64,000 nt of DNA from Rhodopseudomonas palustris (GCF_003031265.1 NZ_CP019966.1:2480001-2544000), one strand, 5' to 3'; positions 44,228 through 53,036 are shown, counted from the stretch's first letter. Numbers and translations: made by a program. The notes: generated from the sequence alone by a model not told the origin.

Positions 44228-44851
44228 TCGCGCGGTGGCTTGCGCCCAGCGCAGGAAGCCGTCGAGAAACCGCGTCGTCGCCGGCATGAACCGGCTGCCG
44301 TGGTGATAGAACGGGTCAAGCGTTGAGACGATCAGCCGGCCCGGCGTGGTGACGCGATCATCATAGAGCAGCGCGCCGCCGGGATCACGGCCGTCGCGAT
44401 CGTCCGGCACGGTGACGAGCGCCTGCGCGCCGTCCGGCGGAAACAGCACGCCGTGAATGTGCCAGATCGTCGACTCCGCCGGCACGTAGCTGAAGATCTC
44501 GTGATCGGGCGCCACGATCTGGTGCGGCGGCTTTTGCGCGGGATCGAGCCACCACCAGAAGTTGGTCGGCCGTCCGGCGCTGCGCACGCCCGGCGCCCAG
44601 GTCTCGGCTTCGCTCTCGCCGAGCACCACCAGCGTGTTACCGCGGGCGAGAAAGTCGGTGAGCAGCGGCTGGTGACGGCGCATCACATCGGGATTGGTGC
44701 GATCGGGGATGATCAGCAGCGTCGGTTCAGCGAGATCGGCGGCGGTGAGCGCCGGCGCGTAAATCGCGCGATCGAAGCGATCGCGGAAACGGTCGCCGAA
44801 GATGGTCTCGTGATGATAGTACGTGCCGCTATCGAGCACTGCGACGGTCAT
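44222..44851 (-). CDS. ThuA/class-I GATase-like protein
   Basis: This 209-aa cytosolic protein begins at ATG 44849-44851 inside the end of the preceding minus gene (4-nt overlap). A Rossmann-like first strand MTVAVLDSGTYYHHE and LLIIPDRTNPDVMRRHQPLL (about 45-64) with LARGNTLVVLGESEAETWAP (about 68-87) are similar to glutamine-amidotransferase-like/ThuA folds. No catalytic Cys at the nucleophile elbow is visible (LGES instead). A His-rich end, DPFYHHGSRF, occurs near the C-terminus. It is the last gene of a three-gene unit beside the metal transporter. Confidence 0.6.
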   Translation of the reverse strand: MTVAVLDSGTYYHHETIFGDRFRDRFDRAIYAPALTAADLAEPTLLIIPDRTNPDVMRRHQPLLTDFLARGNTLVVLGESEAETWAPGVRSAGRPTNFWWWLDPAQKPPHQIVAPDHEIFSYVPAESTIWHIHGVLFPPDGAQALVTVPDDRDGRDPGGALLYDDRVTTPGRLIVSTLDPFYHHGSRFMPATTRFLDGFLRWAQATARS

Positions 44852-45453
44852 GAGCGCGCCTCCACCAGCCAGGACATCAGCTGCGGCAGCAGGCGACGGC
44901 TCGAGTCGTCGCCGCCGAAGCTCCACAGATCATTGCCGCCGTGCATCAGCACCTCGCCGCGGCCGTGGTGATAGATGAAGTCGAGCGGACGCGCCTCCGG
45001 TCCCATCGTGTGGATCACGGTCGCGCCCTCCGGTGGGCTATGCCAAGCATGGCCGTAGAAGCCGGCGACGCCGCGCCGGAAGATGAGATCCTCGAGCGCG
45101 ACGCCATCCCAAATCGGATGCGCCTGCGCGCGTGCGATGGTCAGATCGCCGAGGCTGCCGCCGCCGAGCGGCTGCACCGGCGACAAGCCGGGCAGGAACG
45201 GGTGGGCGATATGGCCGCTGACGACGGCGATGCCGCCGGCCGCGACGTAATCGCCGAGCAGTGCCGCGTTGGCCTGCAGGAAGCGCTGGTCCATGTGCAT
45301 GCCGATCAGCAGCGCATCAGCGCCGTCGAGCAGCGCGGCGTCGAGGGCGTAGAGATCGACATCGCGGATGGTGCAGGGAAGGCCTTGGAGCCGTTCGGCC
45401 CAGCCGGCCGACGAGGTCTTGTGACCGCAGGAGAACCGGATGATGGTTTTCAT
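44848..45453 (-). CDS. GATase-like protein, paralogue of the following ThuA-like protein
   Basis: This 201-aa protein has the same general fold pattern as the next gene: ADALLIGMHMDQRFLQANAA (about 45-64) and DYVAAGGIAVVSGHIAHPFL (about 68-87), where a V-V-S-G-H strand-turn replaces the Cys nucleophile. The C-terminal PLDFIYHHGRGEVLMHGG has adjacent His residues like the downstream protein. It overlaps the next gene by 4 nt. Metal binding is only a guess from the His residues. Confidence 0.6.
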   Translation of the reverse strand: MKTIIRFSCGHKTSSAGWAERLQGLPCTIRDVDLYALDAALLDGADALLIGMHMDQRFLQANAALLGDYVAAGGIAVVSGHIAHPFLPGLSPVQPLGGGSLGDLTIARAQAHPIWDGVALEDLIFRRGVAGFYGHAWHSPPEGATVIHTMGPEARPLDFIYHHGRGEVLMHGGNDLWSFGGDDSSRRLLPQLMSWLVEARS

Positions 45454-45465
45454 CGCGTGCTCCGA

Positions 45466-45993
45466 TTACAGCCGGTCGAACAGCGCGTCGGGCGACTTGG
45501 CCAGCACAGCATCGGCGACGCTGCGCTTCAGCGCGGAGAGCTCCACATTCTCTGCATCGCTCCGTGCCGCACCGCGCCCGATCAGCTCGAAGAACCGTTC
45601 CGGCACCGCGCCCTGACGTAGCGCGACGCCGACAGTCTGCTCACCCACCGAAACCCGCCAGCTGTAAGACATGTCGGCGCCCGGACACAGCCGCGCATGC
45701 GGCAGCGAGCGGTCGACGGTGTAGACGCCGCGCGTCACCGCGCGGGTGACGAATTCGAAAGCGTCGCGCACGCCCGGACCGGGATGTCCGCTGACCACGC
45801 TGATCTCGGAGCGTCGCAGCGGACGCTGCGGTGACAGCGCCGGCAGTACCAGGCGGAGCGCCTGAAACGTCACTGCGAGCATCGCCAGTGCGCTCTGGCC
45901 GTGATACGCGGCGAGCATATCGAAGTGAATGTCGATGAGATCTTCTTCGCCTTCGATGCTCAGCATCGGGCGGATCTCGGCAGGTGTCGTCAT
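45466..45993 (-). CDS. FmdE-like protein (formylmethanofuran dehydrogenase subunit E family)
   Basis: This 175-aa protein begins at ATG 45991-45993. FDMLAAYHGQSALAMLAVTF (about 24-43) resembles the FmdE 'HGH-x-C-P-G' start but keeps only the HG. A region EISVVSGHPGPGVRDAFEF (about 63-81) follows. FmdE-domain proteins often stand beside molybdenum, tungsten or tetrapyrrole transporter genes, and their function outside methanogens is unknown. It is first in the unit with the two GATase-like genes; a 19-bp palindrome lies about 200 nt upstream. Confidence 0.55.
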   Translation of the reverse strand: MTTPAEIRPMLSIEGEEDLIDIHFDMLAAYHGQSALAMLAVTFQALRLVLPALSPQRPLRRSEISVVSGHPGPGVRDAFEFVTRAVTRGVYTVDRSLPHARLCPGADMSYSWRVSVGEQTVGVALRQGAVPERFFELIGRGAARSDAENVELSALKRSVADAVLAKSPDALFDRL

Positions 45994-46193
45994 GATGAGC
46001 TGTCTTCTCCGGCGTAAGTCACGCGAGATATCGCTTCGCGTAACAACAACGCCCGAGGGGCGGCAATCGCTGTCGCTCGCGCGCCGCGTGCAGCGGCTCC
46101 TGTGAATGAGCCTAACTACTTCGCCGAACACATCTCTTCGGCGTATTTAGAATTGCCAGAAATTCGCAAGTGCCGAGAGCAGAGTGGCGTGTG

Positions 46194-46212
46194 TTGGTAC
46201 GTTACGTACCAA
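46194..46212. promoter_or_regulatory. Perfect 19-bp palindrome TTGGTACGT-T-ACGTACCAA
   Basis: Arms of 9 bp surround a single central T. It is about 200 nt upstream of the FmdE-like gene and 380 nt upstream of the cytochrome c' gene. Its ACGTAC core is shared with the 36-bp palindrome at 37955-37990. Confidence 0.55.
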
Positions 46213-46465
46213 ATGCGTGAATGTGCTCGGCCTCAAGCGGCGCATGCCTGCGACAATGACGCACATGTGATCAGCGGATCAAAAGATCGATCCCGATCTG
46301 CTTGGTCTGATCACGTGGGCTGCTGTCCCAATCTTTAGCCATTGCGTCCATGTCAGGGCAGGTGTTCGCAGTTGGTTCTTCCCGATCGTTTGCGGCGGCG
46401 ATGTCGCATCGGCTAAGAGATCGGGTGGGGGCAGGAGAATCGCGGTCGCTGCACTCCCGGCTCTG

Positions 46466-46487
46466 TGACGTTGTCACCGCAACGTCA
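46466..46487. promoter_or_regulatory. Inverted repeat TGACGTTG-N6-CAACGTCA
   Basis: Two perfect 8-bp arms (46466-46473 and 46480-46487) are separated by 6 nt. The dyad lies 105 nt upstream of the cytochrome c' gene. It does not match the FNR/NnrR box TTGAT-N4-ATCAA. Confidence 0.5.
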
Positions 46488-46591
46488 GGTTGATTGTGGG
46501 AGAACAGCCGCGATGGAAGCGACTCACCAGGATGGGTGAAGCTGCCGGTCGGCGCCTGCGGCGACCGGAACGATCAAAAGGACCTGCAAAG

Positions 46592-47032
46592 ATGAAATTG
46601 AGAATTGCTACTATCGCCGGACTGGTTGTGCTGGGCAGCGGCTTCGCGATCGCGCAGACCGACGCCATCGCGCAGCGCAAGGCGATCTTGAAGCAGATGG
46701 GCGAGGCCACCAAGCCGATCGCCGCGATGCTGAAGGGCGAGGCGAAGTTCGACCAGGCAGTGGTGCAGAAGTCGCTGGCCGCGATTGCAGACGACTCGAA
46801 GAAGCTGCCGGCGCTGTTCCCGGCCGATTCCAAGACCGGTGGCGACACCGCGGCGCTGCCGAAGATCTGGGAAGACAAGGCGAAGTTCGACGACCTTTTC
46901 GCCAAGCTGGCCGCTGCGGCCACCGCGGCGCAGGGCACGATCAAGGATGAAGCCTCGCTCAAGGCGAACATCGGCGGCGTGCTCGGCAACTGCAAGTCGT
47001 GCCACGACGACTTCCGCGCCAAGAAGAGCTAA
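46592..47032 (+). CDS. Cytochrome c'
   Basis: This 146-aa periplasmic cytochrome has a signal peptide (about 1-21) and a C-terminal haem-binding CKSCH (about 134-138) on the last helix, the arrangement of cytochrome c' and c-556 proteins. The four-helix bundle is visible in the charged middle. It binds gases such as NO at a five-coordinate haem. The start ATG 46592 is preceded by a plausible AAAGGA. It is followed 3 nt later by a b561 gene, forming an electron-transfer pair. Confidence 0.93.
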   Translation: MKLRIATIAGLVVLGSGFAIAQTDAIAQRKAILKQMGEATKPIAAMLKGEAKFDQAVVQKSLAAIADDSKKLPALFPADSKTGGDTAALPKIWEDKAKFDDLFAKLAAAATAAQGTIKDEASLKANIGGVLGNCKSCHDDFRAKKS

Positions 47033-47035
47033 GAC

Positions 47036-47710
47036 ATGAACGAAGCGAGCGTCGTCGCCTGGGACGGGCCCACGCGCGTCTTCAAGTGGGCGCTCGTCTT
47101 CGTCGTCCTCGATGGCTGGATCAGCAACACCTATGGCGGGGCCTATCCTGCCTGGCACAAGCTCAACGGCTACACCGCGCTGGTGCTGATCGTCTTCCGT
47201 ATCCTGTGGGGCTTCGTCGGCGGTTCGACCGCACGGTTCGGCAGCTTCGTGGCGATGCCGGGCAAGGTGCTGGCCTATATCGCCGACAAGAAGAAGTTTC
47301 TCGGCCACAATCCGCTCGGCGGATGGATGGTGGTGGCGCTGCTGGCTCTGGTGTTCGCGATGGCGATCAGCGGGCTGTTCTCGGCCGATGAAGATCGTCT
47401 GATCATCGAGGGCCCGCTCGCCAAGACTGTGGCTGATGCCACCGTCGACACCGCTGCGCTGTGGCACCGGCGGATATTCACCGCGATCGAGGTGTTCGTC
47501 GCGGTCCACGTCGCCGCCAACGTGATCTACGCGGTCACCAGCCGCGAGCCGCTGATCCAGGCGATGATCACCGGCCGCAAGCCGGCCGACAGCTATGCGG
47601 ATATGCCGGCAGCCGAGCCCGGCCCCTGGGGCCGAGCATTCGCCTGCCTGCTGGTGGCAGCGTTCGTGGTGCTGGCACCGATCTACGTGATCGCGGGACG
47701 GCTGCTGTAA
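47036..47710 (+). CDS. Cytochrome b561-family protein
   Basis: This 224-aa inner-membrane protein has four to five helices. The His residues of the b haems stand in PAWHKLNGYTALVL (about 38-51), TAALWHRRIFTAIEVF (about 139-154) and VAVHVAANVIY (about 155-165). Proteins of this DUF4405/b561 type often reduce a neighbouring c-type cytochrome such as the c' gene 3 nt upstream. A second b561 gene lies at 38012, so the region has two. Confidence 0.9.
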   Translation: MNEASVVAWDGPTRVFKWALVFVVLDGWISNTYGGAYPAWHKLNGYTALVLIVFRILWGFVGGSTARFGSFVAMPGKVLAYIADKKKFLGHNPLGGWMVVALLALVFAMAISGLFSADEDRLIIEGPLAKTVADATVDTAALWHRRIFTAIEVFVAVHVAANVIYAVTSREPLIQAMITGRKPADSYADMPAAEPGPWGRAFACLLVAAFVVLAPIYVIAGRLL

Positions 47711-47739
47711 CGCGTGCGGAGCTTAAGCTCCGCGAGGTC

Positions 47740-48525
47740 TCACCGTCCGCACCACACCGGCGGGCGTTTGCTGAGGAAGGCATCGATGCCTTCCTTGGCG
47801 TCTTCGGCCTGAAGGTTCTTCGCCATCACCTGACTGGTGTAAGTGTAGGCGTCCGCCAGCGACAATTCGGCCTGGCGGTAGAACGCCTCTTTGCCGATCG
47901 CCAGCGTCAGCGGGGATTTGCTCGCGATCTGCCGCGCGAACGCGAGGGTGCGCTGCTCGAGCTCGGCGGCGGGAACGACCTCGTTGATCAGGCCGAACCG
48001 GAACGCAGTTTCAGCATCGATCAGATCGCCGGACAGCAGCATCTGCATCGCGTGCTTGCGTGTGAGATTGCGCGACAGCGCCACCATCGGGGTCGAGCAG
48101 AACAGCCCGATGTTCACGCCTGGCGTTGCGAACCGCGCATCGTCAGCGGCGAAGGCGAGATCGGCGCTGGCGACCAGCTGGGCGCCGGCGGCGGTGGCGA
48201 CGCCATGGACGCGCGCGATCACCGGCTTCGGCAAATGAACGATCGTCTGCATCACCTCGGCGCAGGCAGCGAACAGGCTGTCGACATAGCCGGGGTCGTA
48301 GTTGCCGGCGCGCAGCTCCTTCAGGTCATGACCGGCGCAGAAGGCCGGGCCGGAGCCCGCGACGATCAGCACCTGCACGCTGGCGTCGGCGGCGATGTCG
48401 GCCACCGCCGCGCGTAGCGCCTCCAGCATCCCCTGCGACAGCGCGTTGCGCGCCTGCGGCCGGTTCAACGTCAGCGTGGTGACGCCATCATCGTCGGCAC
48501 GCAGCACGTAAGGAGTGTCGGTCAT
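47740..48525 (-). CDS. Enoyl-CoA hydratase/isomerase
   Basis: This 261-aa crotonase has the oxyanion-hole segments ALSQGMLEALR (about 27-37) and GSGPAFCAGHDLKEL (about 57-71). VHGVATAAGAQLVASADLAF (about 106-125) has Ala-Gly in the loop where typical hydratases have a Glu, and FATPGVNIGLFC (about 131-142) follows. The residue at the first catalytic Glu position is not clearly Glu, so hydratase, isomerase or hydrolase are all possible. It is the last gene of a minus-strand operon with CoA-transferase and tct genes. GAGGA precedes the ATG. Confidence 0.92.
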   Translation of the reverse strand: MTDTPYVLRADDDGVTTLTLNRPQARNALSQGMLEALRAAVADIAADASVQVLIVAGSGPAFCAGHDLKELRAGNYDPGYVDSLFAACAEVMQTIVHLPKPVIARVHGVATAAGAQLVASADLAFAADDARFATPGVNIGLFCSTPMVALSRNLTRKHAMQMLLSGDLIDAETAFRFGLINEVVPAAELEQRTLAFARQIASKSPLTLAIGKEAFYRQAELSLADAYTYTSQVMAKNLQAEDAKEGIDAFLSKRPPVWCGR

Positions 48526-48549
48526 CGGAAGTCCTCGTTGTCGGGCGTG

Positions 48550-49344
48550 CTAGTGCTTGCGCAGCGCGCCGGTCTCATCGACCTTGCGCAGGTTCGCAAG
48601 CTCTTCGGCGGTCGGCTCGGCGATCATGTGGGCGGTGGGCGACACCTTCAGGTCCCAGCCGGTGTGGGCCTTGATCTCGTCGACGCTGGAGAACGCGAAC
48701 CAGCCGTCGAGTTGAAACTCCTTGGTCTCCGGATCTGGCCGCAGAATTCCCAGCGTGGTGATGATCGCCGATGGTCCGCCGCCGACGAAGCCGAACCGCT
48801 CGCGCGCGTTGCCGCCGTCGAGATAGCCTGGCGAACTCAGATAGGTGACCTTCTCGGCAAAGCGCTTGGGTTCGTGCGTCACCATGATGATGAAGCGCTT
48901 GGCGCCGCAGGCGATGTCGTTGGCGCCGCCGGCGCCGGGCAGGCGGATCTTGGGCGGACGATAGTGCGTGCCGATCTCGTCGTCCCAGATGCCGGTGGTG
49001 TTGACATTGCCGAACTTGTCGACCTGCGCCGCGCCGATCACGCCGACGTCGCATCGTCCTGAGGCGACCAGGAAGCCGAGCGCGTCGATCGCCGAGGTGA
49101 AGCTGGTGGCGTTGGTCGAGATGCGATTGCACTCGATGCCCCAGGGCAGGCCGCCGACCGGCGTCGCGCCATAGACGCCGCCCTCGGTCATCGTCCGCAG
49201 ATGCGGCGCATGATTGGCCTGGGCGAAGTAACCGGCCAGCATCGACAGGCCGACGCCGAAGATCGCCAGCTCGCCGTCCTTCACTTCGCGCCCCGTGGCG
49301 ATCGCCATCATCTCCTGGCGGGAATAGTCCAGTGTCTCGCTCAT
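48550..49344 (-). CDS. CoA-transferase subunit B (glutaconate/IpdB-type)
   Basis: This 264-aa protein is a class I CoA-transferase beta subunit. RTMTEGGVYGATPVGGLPWG (about 50-69) has the Glu expected at the active site. GVIGAAQVDKFGNVNTTG (about 101-118) and KIRLPGAGGANDIACGAKRF (about 130-149) follow. Length fits glutaconate-type subunit B (about 266). AGGAGG lies before the ATG, which overlaps the stop of subunit A by 4 nt. The enzyme exchanges CoA between acyl-CoA and a carboxylate. Confidence 0.92.
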   Translation of the reverse strand: MSETLDYSRQEMMAIATGREVKDGELAIFGVGLSMLAGYFAQANHAPHLRTMTEGGVYGATPVGGLPWGIECNRISTNATSFTSAIDALGFLVASGRCDVGVIGAAQVDKFGNVNTTGIWDDEIGTHYRPPKIRLPGAGGANDIACGAKRFIIMVTHEPKRFAEKVTYLSSPGYLDGGNARERFGFVGGGPSAIITTLGILRPDPETKEFQLDGWFAFSSVDEIKAHTGWDLKVSPTAHMIAEPTAEELANLRKVDETGALRKH

Positions 49345-50336
49345 GCTGCGACCTCCTGGGCGGACAACGCGGCCACCTCGTCGGGCGGCAATATCCAGCG
49401 CCGATACGGATCGAGCAGGAAGCTGGTGGTGCTGTTGCGTAGTTCGGCGATCTTGTCGCGGCCGATCATGTCGAGATAGCTGTCGATGTCGTGATAGCTG
49501 GTGACGAAGTCCCGGATGTAGGCGGCGGTGCCGTCTTCGCTGCCGAGCGCCTTGTTCATGAACTTCATGTGTGCTTCGTCAACGTCGTACATGCCGGGCG
49601 AGCTTTGCGGCCAGGCCGCGAACGGCCAATGCACCACAGCCTCGACGACGAGATCCGGAATCCGCACCAGGTTCGGATATTGGCGGATGCAATCGGTGTC
49701 GACGATCGCATCCGCAATGATAATCACCTTCTTGGCTGCGCGGGACAGCTCGACCCGGCTCCATTCGGTGCCGAGCATGATCGAGTTGCCGTACGGATCG
49801 GCGAGGGTGACGTGGATCGCCGCCAGATCCGGCTTCAGCGGACTGAACGCGCCGATCTCGCGGCCGGTGAACGGATCGACCACGGTCGGGATCTTGTGCT
49901 TGCTCGGATAATCGTCGGGCGCGAAGGCGCTGCGATACTGCAGATCGGAGCCGATGTTCACGGTAGCCGGGACGAACGGCCAGTTCAAAGCGCCGCCGAG
50001 CAGCCGCAGCGGCAATCCGAGGTTGGAGTAGTCTTCGAGCGCCATGTGGCCGCTCTCGACTGCGCGGCGCAGGCCGTTTGCGAAGCCGAACACTTCCAGA
50101 GCCGAGAAGCCGCATTCCGCCTTGGTGACCACACCGGCGGCGGCCAGCAGGTTCAATTGCTGGCTGTTGCAGTGAAAGATAGCGTGCAGGTCGCGCCGGC
50201 CCTGGCGCAGCAATTCGCGTCCAAAGATGATGGCGTCGGATCCGATCGGCAACGCAGCGCCGCTGGCATACTGCATCCCGTCCCAGCTATAGCGTCGCAC
50301 TGCCTCTTGCAGCGAGATCAGCCTTGTCTGCGCCAT
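49341..50336 (-). CDS. CoA-transferase subunit A (glutaconate/IpdA-type)
   Basis: ATG 50334-50336 follows GGGGAG and gives 331 aa. The family pattern is QYASGAALPIGSDAIIFGRE (about 22-41), then FGFANGLRRAVESGH (about 83-97) and PDLAAIHVTLADPYGNSIML (about 169-188). It closely matches the alpha subunit of glutaconate-type and IpdA CoA-transferases (about 300-330 aa). It forms a dimer with subunit B. The acid activated may be the one imported by the adjacent tripartite transporter. Confidence 0.92.
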   Translation of the reverse strand: MAQTRLISLQEAVRRYSWDGMQYASGAALPIGSDAIIFGRELLRQGRRDLHAIFHCNSQQLNLLAAAGVVTKAECGFSALEVFGFANGLRRAVESGHMALEDYSNLGLPLRLLGGALNWPFVPATVNIGSDLQYRSAFAPDDYPSKHKIPTVVDPFTGREIGAFSPLKPDLAAIHVTLADPYGNSIMLGTEWSRVELSRAAKKVIIIADAIVDTDCIRQYPNLVRIPDLVVEAVVHWPFAAWPQSSPGMYDVDEAHMKFMNKALGSEDGTAAYIRDFVTSYHDIDSYLDMIGRDKIAELRNSTTSFLLDPYRRWILPPDEVAALSAQEVAA

Positions 50337-50461
50337 CTGCTCCCCGATGTGGTTCGTGTCGTTGCCGGTGTTATGTCGCAGTTGGGTCGTCGGTGGAAGC
50401 CATCGCCACGGCATGCAGCTGCGGCGGATTTGACGTCCGCCGCAGCCGGCTCAGTGCCATC

Positions 50462-51454
50462 TCAATCGAGCTTGGCGCCCGAAGCTTCCACGACCTTGCC
50501 CCAGCGCGCATAGTCTTCGTGAATGACCTTAGTGAAGGCCTCCGGGGTCGAGGGGATGGCGTCGAGGCCTTGCGCGGCGAGACGGTCGCGGACATCCGGC
50601 AATTTCGCCAGCGCGTTGATCTCGGTGTTCAGCCGCGCCACGATGTCCTTCGGCGTGCCGGCGGGAACGACGATGCCGAACCAGGACGACACCACGAATT
50701 CCGGCAGTCCGGCTTCCGCAGCGGTTGGCACGTTGGGCAGCAGCGGTGAACGGGTGCGGCTGGTGATCACCAGCCCCTTGACCTTGCCGGATTTCACCTG
50801 CGGCGCGAGGATGGTCAGCGTGTCGAACGAGAGATTGACCTGGCCGCCGAGCAGGGCCTGGATCGCGGGCGCGCTGCCCTTGAACGGCACGTGCAGCAGG
50901 TCGGTGCCGGTGAGGTTCTTGAACAGCTCGCCGCTGAGATGACACAGCGTGCCGTTGCCGCACGACGAGTAGGTGAGTTTGCCCGGCTCCTTCTTGGCCG
51001 CCGCGATCAGATCTTTCAGCGAGGTGGCAGGCGTGTCGGCGCTGGCGCCGATCACGTAAGGCACTTCCGCCACCAGCGACACCGGCGCGAAGCTCTTGAA
51101 CGGATCGTAAGAGAGCGACTTGTTCAGATGCGGCAGAATGGTGAGCTGACCGGCGGGCGCGAGCGACAGCGTGTAGCCGTCGGCCGCCGCCTTGGCCGCC
51201 GCGTCGGCAGCGATCGCGGTGCCGGCGCCGGCCTTGTTCTCGACCACCACCGGCTGCTTCAGCACTTCGCTCAGCTTCTCCGCGACGACGCGTCCGACCG
51301 CATCGGCCGCGCCGCCGGGCGGGAACGGCACGATCAGCTTCAGCGGCTTGTTCGGCCAGTCAGCCGGCTGCGCCGCGGCGGGCAGGGCGGCGACGAGAGA
51401 AGCGGCAAACGTTGCGCATAGCAGGATGCGGCGAGAGACCGTCGAGGCTGTCAT
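50462..51454 (-). CDS. tctC: Tripartite tricarboxylate transporter substrate-binding protein (TctC/Bug)
   Basis: This 330-aa periplasmic protein has a signal peptide (about 1-28). The Bug-family start PNKPLKLIVPFPPGGAADAV (about 34-53) with VVENKAGAGTAIAADAAAKA (about 75-94) is evident. The carboxylate-pocket region near TYSSCGNGTLCHLSGELFKN (about 155-174) follows. It is encoded downstream of tctB and tctA on the same strand. It binds a di/tricarboxylate or aromatic acid. AAGGA precedes the ATG. Confidence 0.94.
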   Translation of the reverse strand: MTASTVSRRILLCATFAASLVAALPAAAQPADWPNKPLKLIVPFPPGGAADAVGRVVAEKLSEVLKQPVVVENKAGAGTAIAADAAAKAAADGYTLSLAPAGQLTILPHLNKSLSYDPFKSFAPVSLVAEVPYVIGASADTPATSLKDLIAAAKKEPGKLTYSSCGNGTLCHLSGELFKNLTGTDLLHVPFKGSAPAIQALLGGQVNLSFDTLTILAPQVKSGKVKGLVITSRTRSPLLPNVPTAAEAGLPEFVVSSWFGIVVPAGTPKDIVARLNTEINALAKLPDVRDRLAAQGLDAIPSTPEAFTKVIHEDYARWGKVVEASGAKLD

Positions 51455-51533
51455 GGGCGTCCTTCATTCCGTGGTGGAGAAATCGAAGAGGGTGGAGGGC
51501 GTCGTCGGATCATCGTGAGGCGTGGTGCGTCGG

Positions 51534-53036
51534 TCAGTCTTCGTGGAAGGCGACCTCGCGCGTCTTCCGGACGCTCGGCAGCACCAGGATGACGATCAGC
51601 GCCAGCGCGATCAGCAGCAGCGCGAGGCTCAGTCCGCGGGTGACGAAGACGGTCGGGTTGCCGTGCGCGAGCAGCAGCGCGCGCCGCAGGTTTTCTTCCA
51701 TCAGCGGGCCGAGCACGAAGCCGAGCAGCAGCGGCGCCGGCTCGCAGTGCAGCTTGATGAACATCCAGCCGAGCAGGCCGAAGCCGACCGCGAACGCGAC
51801 TTCGATCGTGCTTTGATTGACGCTGTAGATGCCGATGCAGCAGAACACCAGGATCGCCGGATACAGCACGTGATAGGGGACGCGTAGCAGCCGGATCCAG
51901 ATTCCGATCAACGGCATGTTGAGCAACACCAGCAGCAGATTGCCGATCCACATCGAGGCGATCAGGCCCCAGAACAGTTCGGGCTTTTCCGTCATCACCT
52001 GTGGGCCCGGCACGATGCCGTGGATCATCATCGCGCCGACCATCAGCGCCATCACCGCGTTCGGCGGAATGCCGAGCGTCAATAGCGGAATGAACGAGGT
52101 CTGCGCGCCGGCATTGTTGGCGGATTCCGGCGCAGCGACGCCTTCGATCGCGCCCTGGCCGAACCGGCTCGGATCCTTCGCCAGCTTCTTCTCGATGGTG
52201 TAGGCGGCGAACGAACTCAGGATCGCGCCGCCGCCGGGCAGCACGCCGAGCAGCGAGCCGAGAAACGTGCCGCGCAGCACCGGCTTCCAGGCTGCCTTGA
52301 AGTCCGCACGGGTCGGCCAGATGCCGCCGACCGAGGTCGCAAACACGTTGCGCTCGACGCCTTTTTCGAGATTGTGGATGATCTCGGCGATGCCGAACAA
52401 TCCCATCGACACGACGACGAAGCCGAAGCCATCGGACAATTCCGGGATGCCGAAGCTGTAGCGTTCGGTGCCCGAATTGACGTCGGTGCCGATCAGCCCG
52501 AGCAGCAGCCCGAGCACGGTCATCGCCACCGCTTTGGTGAGCGAGCCATTGGCCAGCACCACGGCCGCGACCAGGCCGAGCACCATCAGCGAGAAGTACT
52601 CGGCGGGGCCGAACTTCAACGCCAGGTTCGACAGCGGCTCGGCGAGCGCGGCGATCAGCAGCGTTGCCACGGTGCCGGCGAAGAACGAGCCGAGCGCCGC
52701 GATGCCGAGAGCGGCCCCGGCGCGGCCCTTGCGTGCCATCGCGTGACCATCGAGGCAGGTGACGACCGAGGAGGATTCGCCGGGCAGGTTGACCAGGATT
52801 GCCGACGTCGAGCCACCGTATTGCGCGCCATAATAGATGCCGGCGAGCATGATCAGCGCCGACAGCGGCGGCTGGCCGTAAGTGGCGGGCAGCAGCATCG
52901 CGATGGTGGCGACGGGCCCGAGCCCCGGCAGCACGCCGACCAGCGTGCCCAGCGTCACGCCGAGCAGGCAGTAGCCGAGATTGCTGAGCGTCAGCGCTGC
53001 TTCGAAGCCGTGGCCGAGTTGACTGAACAGCTCCAT
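51534..53036 (-). CDS. tctA: Tripartite tricarboxylate transporter large permease (TctA)
   Basis: This 500-aa permease has about ten to twelve membrane helices. Characteristic motifs are VGVLPGLGPVATIAMLLPAT (about 34-53), YYGAQYGGSTSAILVNLPGE (about 69-88) and FIPLLTLGIPPNAVMALMVG (about 317-336). It starts with the last base of the tctB stop codon (TGATG), so the two membrane subunits are translationally coupled. It imports the TctC-bound carboxylate using an ion gradient. Confidence 0.95.
   Translation of the reverse strand: MELFSQLGHGFEAALTLSNLGYCLLGVTLGTLVGVLPGLGPVATIAMLLPATYGQPPLSALIMLAGIYYGAQYGGSTSAILVNLPGESSSVVTCLDGHAMARKGRAGAALGIAALGSFFAGTVATLLIAALAEPLSNLALKFGPAEYFSLMVLGLVAAVVLANGSLTKAVAMTVLGLLLGLIGTDVNSGTERYSFGIPELSDGFGFVVVSMGLFGIAEIIHNLEKGVERNVFATSVGGIWPTRADFKAAWKPVLRGTFLGSLLGVLPGGGAILSSFAAYTIEKKLAKDPSRFGQGAIEGVAAPESANNAGAQTSFIPLLTLGIPPNAVMALMVGAMMIHGIVPGPQVMTEKPELFWGLIASMWIGNLLLVLLNMPLIGIWIRLLRVPYHVLYPAILVFCCIGIYSVNQSTIEVAFAVGFGLLGWMFIKLHCEPAPLLLGFVLGPLMEENLRRALLLAHGNPTVFVTRGLSLALLLIALALIVILVLPSVRKTREVAFHED

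Larger units (their letters stand above)
45994..46591. other. Divergent regulatory region between FmdE-like and cytochrome c' operons
   Basis: No credible gene is seen in this 598-nt region. It holds two perfect dyads listed separately (46194-46212 and 46466-46487) and is more AT-rich than its flanks. Confidence 0.6.
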
